NCBI GenBank assembly: GCA_039931675.1
Contig: JBDTRM010000270.1
Coordinates: 1 to 22,672, forward strand
Direction: 5' to 3'
From: JAEUTH01 sp039931675
GTDB taxonomy: Bacteria; Bacteroidota; Bacteroidia; AKYH767-A; OLB10
DNA: 22,672 nt
How positions within the stretch are numbered: position 1 is the first letter of the stretch; the number at the start of each line of letters is the position of its first letter. Under the pieces are notes generated by a model. That model saw only the letters and a program-made list of their open reading frames with translations. It was not told the DNA's origin and made no database searches. This document shows positions 1 to 9,200 of the stretch, in pieces. Made by a program: the position numbers and the translations under genes.

Positions 1-55
1 ACGAAGTAGTAAACTTGATTAAAAAATCCGCTTAGTGCAATTTGTCATACACACA

Positions 56-162
56 TCAATACACAAACGCTCCAAACTCCGGTTTAATAGTGAATTTTTT
101 TCCATCATGCTTTTGCAACGCCTTGCGCTTCAATGTTGAATGATTTTGAAATGGAAAGAATC
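56..162 (-). pseudogene. Decayed 3' fragment of a second purM copy
   Basis: Read on the minus strand, this stretch aligns with the last ~105-113 bp of the intact purM at 15987-16099, at roughly three quarters identity. The final 18 codons before a TGA at 56-58 read KHDGKKFTIKPEFGAFVY, against KYEGKKLTIKSEYVEFVY in the intact gene (11 of 18 identical). Upstream of this the fragment is 8 bp shorter than the intact copy, which breaks the frame. In the other frame the residues SISKSFNIE match SISKSFNID of PurM. Homology stops abruptly near 162 and at the stop codon, so only the 3' end is present. It lies just downstream of the giant protease gene and in the same orientation as the intact purM, making a direct repeat around the block between them. 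It could be a displaced gene end left by island integration, or the remnant of a deleted paralogue. The homology itself I regard as solid; its origin is inference. Confidence 0.85.
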
Positions 163-219
163 TGAAATTTAATTCGATTACGAGTATGTGGTCGGTGAGA
201 ATTAGATAAATCTTAACCG

Positions 220-3200
220 TCACATTTTAATCAACCTGAAACTGCGGCTTGTTCCATTCATTGTAACTTTCAAAATATAAAAACCTTTGGCAATGGGTTT
301 AAACGAGTAAGAGTGGTTTCCGCCTTTTTGTTTTTCATTTGATGTAATCAAACTAATTATTTGCCCTTCCGCATTTTCAATTTCAATAGTAACTTTAGTT
401 GAATTGATTAAATGATATTTGATATTTACTTCATCTATAAAAGGATTTGGAGAAACCGTTACCGATTGCAAATCAGCGTTTTCATTGATGCCAACAGTTA
501 TGACGTTTAATGTTTCATAAGAAACCACTCCGCATACACTATCAGTAACAACAAGTGAAACCGGGTAAATACCCGAGGTATTATAAACATGTGCAGGGCT
601 TTGAAGTGTTGATGTATTGCCATCTCCAAAATCCCAAAAATATGTTGAAGCATTTGAAGCTACAGGAATGAATTGAAGCGACTGCCCCGTTTCCAAAATC
701 CCTGTTACGTTGAAATCAGGGTTCAAGGCATGAACGCCAATCAACAGCCCAAGTGTATCACTTCCAAAAGCATTTCCCGCAATCAACCAAACATTATAAA
801 TACCGCTTGAGTCATATTGATGAACAGGATTTTGAAGTGATGAAGAATCTCCATCACCAAAATACCACTTGAACCAAGTAGGAGCATTTTGTGATAAATT
901 GGTAAACTGATAATTTCCTGTGCAGTTGTTAATTATGTTAAACCAATAGTTTGCAACCGGTGGAGATGTATTTGGAAGAATCAAAACTGCATAATCTTCA
1001 GCTTGTCCATCATCAGGGTTGTTACATGGCAATACCGCAAAAGAAGTGTTCTCGTCTTTTACACGCATGCGAAGGGGTATGTTCATAATTGCACTTGATG
1101 GAACAACAAAAGTTCCGGTATGATTTGTCAAAATACTATTTGAAGTGAGAATCGTTTCAGTAGCCACATCAAATGTTGCATTGTTGTTATAATCAATCCA
1201 CACTTTTACATTTTCAGGAAAGGAAGTACTCGTTGTAACAGTTACAGTATATGTATTGCCGGCTACCAGCGAGGTGGAAATATCACAACTGAAATCCATA
1301 TATCCTTCAGTAGCATCGGAACTTGAATTATTTATAGTGTTTACCGAAACATTCCATATCCCGATTCCGCAACAGGTGGAAGTGGGCACCGGCTGACATC
1401 CTGCATTTTTAGGACCGCTTACATCAGCGAGGTACATGAAATCAGTAATGGTATCACAACCATTAGTATTGCATGCAATGAGCCTCACTATATATGAACC
1501 GCTGTCAGCATACAAGTGTGTCGGACTTTGAATGGCTGCAACAGAGCCATCACCAAAATCCCATTGCCATGATGTTGCGCCTCCTGTACTACTAACGAAC
1601 GATACATAGCCGGAACATCCGTTTTGTGAATAACTGAATGCAGCACAAGGCACCACTTTCATCACTACAGGATAAGCATAAACAGGATTCAGAGGATCAT
1701 TGCTATAAAACCAAATTGTATCGCGGTAGGTGCCGCTTACATAAGTTTTTGAATTGAAAGAAATATTTAAAAGAGTGGAATCACCTCCTGCAACATTACC
1801 CGAATCAGGATCAATTTTCAACCACGAGGCATTCGTTCGTTTCACACTGTATTTTATTGTGTTTGATAAAATCCTGTTGGCCCCGGTATTATAATTTTCA
1901 AAATAGTCATAACCCAGGAAAACAGATTTACCCATTCCTATTTTGCGATAGCTCACAACATCGTCAATGCCATAAGTAACAAGTCTTGTCTTATCAGTAT
2001 CATTCAAATGATGATAATAGGTATATGAATAAGGATACACCGACCCGACTGAAGTTAAGAACGGATCAGCAAAATTCATTAGCCCCAAGGTTCCACTTGA
2101 TAGTTTATTGACAAAATTTCCGTTGAAAAATCCATAATCATAAATCCTGTTTTCAGAGTTCGCATAATCAGAACCGCAAACGACTACCTCACCGCCATAG
2201 GAAATAAATGATTGAAGCAATGGTCCGAAAGAATAATTATTTAAAGCATTTCCAAAGTCCTGTTTGGGAATTAACAGTACATCTTTATCGTTGAGCAAAT
2301 ACTGCAACTCAACAGGCGAAGTAGTATATGTTTTATAAATTTTATAATTCGTAAAGTACTGATTGATGCCTGATATCATGTTTGCATATTCATTTACAGT
2401 GTCAACTCCATAAAGCATTACTAAAACTTTTACAGTGTCATTTTTCAAGTTGATATGAAATTGCAACGTGTCAACGCCTGCATTAAAAACATAAAGCGGA
2501 ACAGTAATGGAATCACCACAGGCACTTAAATTTACAACAAGCGAATCGGTGCTGATAACAATTTGCGATGGAGCAATCGAGGTTCCGCTCAAACAAAAAC
2601 TGGTGTCGTTTACATCATTCAATATAGTGATGATTCCACTGAATGAACCTATTGTGTCGGGATGAAATCCAATTACAACTTCTGATGATTCTCCGGGAGC
2701 AAGAGCTAATTGAGGAGTCAGCACTTGAAAATTACTGTCACTTGAAAAAATTGAATTTGCAAATACACTGTCGCATGAATTGTTTGTAATGGTTATTGCC
2801 TTGCAATTTGTTTTTGATAATGATGTTGCATTAAAATTAAGACAGGTATCAGACAATGAAATTTTCTTACTCATGTTTACATTCAGTGTGACAGGCAAAT
2901 AATAAACAGGAGTTAGCGGGTCATTTGAAACAATCTGAATGGAATCATAATGCAAGCCGGGTGAAAAATTATTTGAATAAACAGTAACATAAACCAACAT
3001 GGAATCTCCGGGGTTTACTGAACCTGAATCAGCAGACACTGTTACAAATTGAACCGGGTTGTGGGGATGAGCAAACTCAATTGCATTGGAAAGTATCTGT
3101 GATGATTGAACACTATTATTTGAGTTGGCAAAAACAAATCCTGCATATATTGCTTTTCCCAACCCGATATTTTTCGAGGTGACAATATCTCTTCCAAAAG

Positions 3201-6200
3201 TTTGCGCTAAAAGTTTTTTATCAGCGTCTGTAATAATTTGAGAATATGTATTTCCCGATGAATTAAAACTCAATGGCACGCTATCCATTAAAGCATCAGT
3301 AGCATCCATCACACTAATGGTACTATAGTCATATCCATAATAGCTGCCTGTAAATAAACCAAAATCATAAATCCTGTTGCCGGTTCCATATAAATCAGAG
3401 CCGCAAACAATTACTGTTCCTCCATAAGTAATAAAGTTTTGTATTGCTGATGCAAATGATTGGCTGTTTACTGTATCATTATCAGTAAGCGGAGGCACCA
3501 GCAAAATATTTTTATCGTGCAGTTTGTTTTGTAATACAGTGTCTGAATGTGTTGACGAGGTATCAATCGAATAATTTGTAAAGTGCTGATTGATGCCATT
3601 AATCATATTAATATAATTCGCGCTGCCAACATTGCCCACTGGCCAAATTAAAACTTTTTTAGTGGTGAAATTTCCAGGCAGGTTGAAGTTAAAATTAAGA
3701 ACGCCATTGTTTGTGTTATGAATATATACCGGAATGGTGAGCGAATCAAAGCAAGTCAAATCAGCATATATTGAATCAGGATTGAAACTCATCAGTGGTG
3801 ATGTAATTGAATTACCATCAACGCAAATTGCAGTATCAATAATGTTGGTATAAACATTCAACCAAGCTGAATGGCTGCCAAGTGTTTGCGGATTGAGAGA
3901 AATAATAAAAGTTCCCTTTCCTCCCGGGGCAATGTTCAATGCAACAGGTGAAAGATGATATGCATTATCAGTAAAATTTATGGAATCAATTCTTAAAGTA
4001 TCACAACTGCTGTTATAGATTTTCAATGTGTCATATTCAGTTGCATATTGTTGAATGGAATCAAAATCAAAACAAGTCTTATTAATGTTCATAGATAAAT
4101 TGCCTGTAACATTCATGGTGATAAAAACACTGTCTGTAACATGAAGCGGGTCATCAGATTGAAAAACTAGATAACCGCTGTAATAACCCGGAGCATATCC
4201 GCTGGAATTGATTTCTATAATTACTGTTGAAGAGTCGGCTGCATCAACAGAATCACTTAATGATGAAACATTGAACCAGGAAGGAAATGCAATAAGGTTT
4301 GTATATTTAAATGCATTACCCATTATTTGAAATGAATACATGTTATCCGTATCGTAGGTAAACCCAAGGTAAATTACTTTGCCTAAGCCTACCTGTCTAT
4401 AAGTGATTGCATCGTAACTGTGATAAGATGCCACTGTAATTTTATCATGGTTTATTATTTTTTGTAAACTGGTGTAAGGGGGTGATGTGAAAGTTAGCGG
4501 AATGTTTTCCATCAGGTTGTTTGAGGTATCTATGTTTAATGGGGCAGGAGATTGCATTGAGCCTACTTTATCCCCTGTAAAAAGACCATAACTATAAATT
4601 GAAGTTGAGCTACCCGAATAAGTATGCCCGAGGGCTATTACAGTTCCGCCTTTTAAAACAAAATCATTAATCACACTGTCAATAGGCTGACTCCATAGAA
4701 TGCCATTGGATGTAGGAGGAAATATCACCACATCCTTATTCCGCAATTTTGATTTCAGATATGCAGGGTTAATTGTTTTGGTAGTATCTAACCTGAATTT
4801 TGGAAAGTAAGCCGGCACACTGTCCACTAAATAGTTGTAAGCTTTATTATAGTAATTAACGTTTGTCATCATAACCAATACATTTACAGAATCATTATCA
4901 CCCGAAGCCGTTATGTTATAATGGAGTTTACCTCCCCCTGTATTTGAAACATGTATAGGAATATTTATGGAGTCGTGACAACTTAGGGTTACTGCAACAG
5001 AATCAGGATTCACATTGATTACCGGAGCAGGGGTGCTTATTCCATTTAAACAGAGGATTGTATCATGCACATTGTTATACACTATTAATGAACCGCTGAT
5101 GTTTCCTGTTGTAACAGGATGAAATGCAACAACAGCCAATGCTTTTCCATAAGGCGGAATAATCGGAGTATTGATAGTATAGTTGAATGCACTGTTGCTT
5201 GATACGATAGAATCAATAATCAAAGTCTCGCATCCGGTGTTGCTGATAATAATCGAATCATAAACCGTATGATGTTGAATGACACTTTGAAAATCTAAAC
5301 ATGAATCAGAAAGAGAGAGTGCAGCGCTTCCGCTGATATTCAAATGAATGCATACGGAATCAACAGATCTTAATGGATCATTGGTATTAAAGTTTATGTA
5401 AGTGTAATAATCGCCACCAGGATACCCTGCTGGGTTTATATTTGCATTGATTAATAATGAATCGCCTGCTGTCAACAGATTGCCCGTAGGATTAATAGAA
5501 AGCCAGGCAGGCAAAACAGTTTTTCGCGAAAAGCGGACACAGTTAGACAAAATCCTGTTAAAGGTATAACTGGAGGTAGTAAAGTCATAGCCTAGATAAA
5601 CAGCTTTACCGGCACCGATGTTACGATAGGTCGCTACATCGAATACCTGGGAGCCTATTAATTGAACTTTATCAAAACCGGAAATGTTTTTCGGAAAAAT
5701 ATTACCCCCACCAGTATAACTGGTAACTCCTTGCATCAAACTATCAGAAGTATTATGAAGGATAACTTGTCCACTACTATTTAGAGATCCTAAATAGGGT
5801 CCCGTAAATAAATTATAGTCATATATTATATCGTTAGTACCTGGAAAATTGGAGCCGATTACTACCACTGTTCCTCCTTGTGCGACAAAATTTTGCACCA
5901 CGTTTGCCAGCAATGTTTTACTCACCGAATCATTTGCGAATTGATTAATTATCAGCAAAACATCTTTGCCCTTCAAGCGATTCTGAAGTTCTGTTGATGA
6001 AGCGCTGCGTAAAGTATCAATGGTGTAATTGGTGAAATAAGATTGAATGCCATAATACGTAAGGTTCCCGTAATTATTATAGTTATTAAGCCATGCCAGA
6101 ATCTTTACAGGTTGATTATTAAATGCTGAAAATGAAAGCGAATCGCCACCTGTATTAATTACATAAAATGGAAACACCCCCGGTTGATTGCAACTCAAAG

Positions 6201-9200
6201 ATGCATGGAGGGTATCGGGCGAAATATTAATCTGTGGCGCCAGGGTGCTTATTCCGGTTAAGCAAATTGCAGTATCAGGGGCATTGCTTGTCAATGTGAG
6301 CAAGCCCGAAATATTTCCTGCAGTCTGTGGATTGAATACAATTTTAAATTTAGCCCATGAATAAGGTCCGATAACAGAATCATGTGCAAGCAAAGTAAAG
6401 GCGCTATTATTTATTGAGGCATTGGTTATCACCAATGAGTCGCATCCAGCATTAGAAATTATTATTGAATCGGTGTGGCTTTTATACTGTATTATGGTTC
6501 CAAAATCAATACAACTATCTGATAAAACAATTTCAGGCTGACCAGAAACAGTTATACTCACTGGAATGCTGTCAACAGGATTAAGCGGATCGTTGGAATG
6601 AATTACAATGTAGCCCGCATAGTTACCGGTAGCAAGAGTACCGGCACTGAATGTAAGATTAACCAATACGGAATCACCTGATGCAACATTACCTGATGTA
6701 GGATTTGCACTTATCCAGGAAGGCATTTCCGAATTGGCGTACCTGATAGCACCTGCAATCATCCGGGATATATAGGGGTTACCTGTATAAGCGTAATTAT
6801 AACCCGCATAATATGCCCTGCCTTTAGAAATATTCCTGTAGGTAAATATGTCGTCACCGTAGAAGGTCAGTAATTCCTTCTTATCAGCATTGGTAATGTT
6901 TTGCGGGTCTATATAATATGTGAAATTGATTAGCCGGGGAATGCTATCTACCAGTATATCCGTTGAGTCAATTCTTTCCACCACGCCATAATCGTTTGAG
7001 TAGATATAACTTCCTGTAAACAACCCATATTTAAACAGCCAGTTATTTACGTAATAATTTCCTCCTGCTATAATTATTGTTCCTCCATTATCCATGAATT
7101 TTTTAAATGGCTGAGTAAACTGCGTATCGGTCGGATTTGTTCCCGTCCCCTGGTCGGGGATTAACAGCACATCATGAGTTGCCAATAAATTATCAATCTG
7201 TGAAGATGACCTTGTATAAGTTATGTCTAAAACATAATCTGTAAAGTATTGATTAATCCCATTGAAAAGATTAGGATATTGTTTAACAGTATCCATCCCA
7301 TAAAGCAAAGCCAGAACTTTTATAGGGACATTGCTGCCGCAACCATCAACCTGGTATTGCAAAGTATCACTGCCGGTATTTTTAATATAAAAAGGGATAA
7401 CTGTGGAGTCACTACAGCTCAGATTTACATGAATGGAATTATTGCTTACTGCAATTTGCGGTGCAGGATAAGTTTGAGCGCTCAAACATATAGTAGTATC
7501 TTTTGCATTATTGAAAAGTGTAAGAGCAGCACTATATGAATTCAGCGAAGGGGAGTTGAAAGACACCACAAAATTTCCTGATGAATGTGGAGCAATAACC
7601 ATTGAACCTGGTGAAATGGTGAAAGATGCATTAGTAATATTAGTTGAGGTGATGCGAAGCGAATCACAACTTGTGTTTTCAACTGTCAGCTTTTTTTGTG
7701 GGGTTGCATTTTGATACACATTGCCGAATTGCAAACAGGTATCTGAAAGGTTAATGGTTGCATTGCCATTAACAATCATGCTCACAGGTACACTGTCAAC
7801 GGGATGCATGGCATCGCTGGTGTTTAATAAAATATAACTGTTATAAGTTCCGCTATTGTAGCCTGTTGAATTAAAAGCAACATTTATTATTATTGAGTCA
7901 CCCGGCAACACTAATCCTGAATGCGGGCTTACGGAGGCATAAGGGGCAAGCGGATAGATATCAGCATACTTAATGGTATTTGATAATATGCGATTTACTT
8001 CATGATAGGAGGAAAAATACCCTGTTTCAAAGCCGACATATATAACTTCACCTCGTCCGATTCTTTTGTATGTGACTACATCATATCCATAATAAGATAC
8101 TACCTGCACTTTATCATTGTCAGTAAAATTCTGCAAATGGGTTCCATCAGGAGATATAAAATTTTGAGCAACGCTATCCACAAGAACGTTGGCGCTGTCA
8201 GCTATAAACAGCGGAACTCCTACGGCTTCACCGATATACGTACCTGTAAAAAAATTTGACGGAAAATAGTAAATACCTCTTATTATTACTGTGCCGCCAT
8301 TGTTAATAAAATTGAGAATAATTGGTTGCAACAACTGCGATACTGATGCAACGTTAAGCAGCAATACATCCTTGTCCTCAAGTCTGGTTTGAAACAGGGC
8401 AACATCATTTAAATTTTTAATCGTGTCATAAGTGAAATTGCTATAGAATTGAGTAATTGAATCGAGATTACTTTTAAACTGGCTGGGGTAACTGTAATTT
8501 ATTAAAACTTTTTTGGGCTTGTTGACAATGGAAGTATCGGAATAAAAATATAGACTGCCGTTACCGGTGTTTTTAATTTTGAATTGAACTATGGTTGAAT
8601 CATTACAGCCAAGTGTAGCCTGCAAAGACAAAGGAACTATCGAATAAACTGCTGCCTGTTGCACATTGATAGTCTGCGAAATTGTATCTGATGAATTGCA
8701 ATTGCGTACCACCAGCGTAACGGTATGTAATCCGGGAGTTGAAAAACTATGTGCCGGGTTTTGAAGGAGTGAAAAATTCCCATCACCGAAATCCCATTTC
8801 CATTCTACAGGTGATGGCGTTGTAAGGTTTGTAAACTGCACGGGTGTATTAAGCGGTGGATTCGCATCTGAAACCGAAAAAGCAGCCACAGGCGAAACTG
8901 GCATATTGATAAGGGAAGTCCAGTTGGCAATAAAACCAGGGTCAGAATAAATACCGGTATTTTGCCATGTAATCAACATCGCGCCTGAATAAGCGGTTGT
9001 ATATGCCGGGGGTTGCGAATTTTCATCCAATGCCATAATTAATTGAGCAGAGGTGGTGCTTCCATCATAAACACGAAAATCAACATCATAATATGCATTG
9101 AAGTAAGATACATTTAAGCTTATGTTCGATGCACATTCCGGTGCAATTAGAAAACTGCAATATTCTTGAGGTTGGTAACTGCCGCTGGGACCGCCACTGT

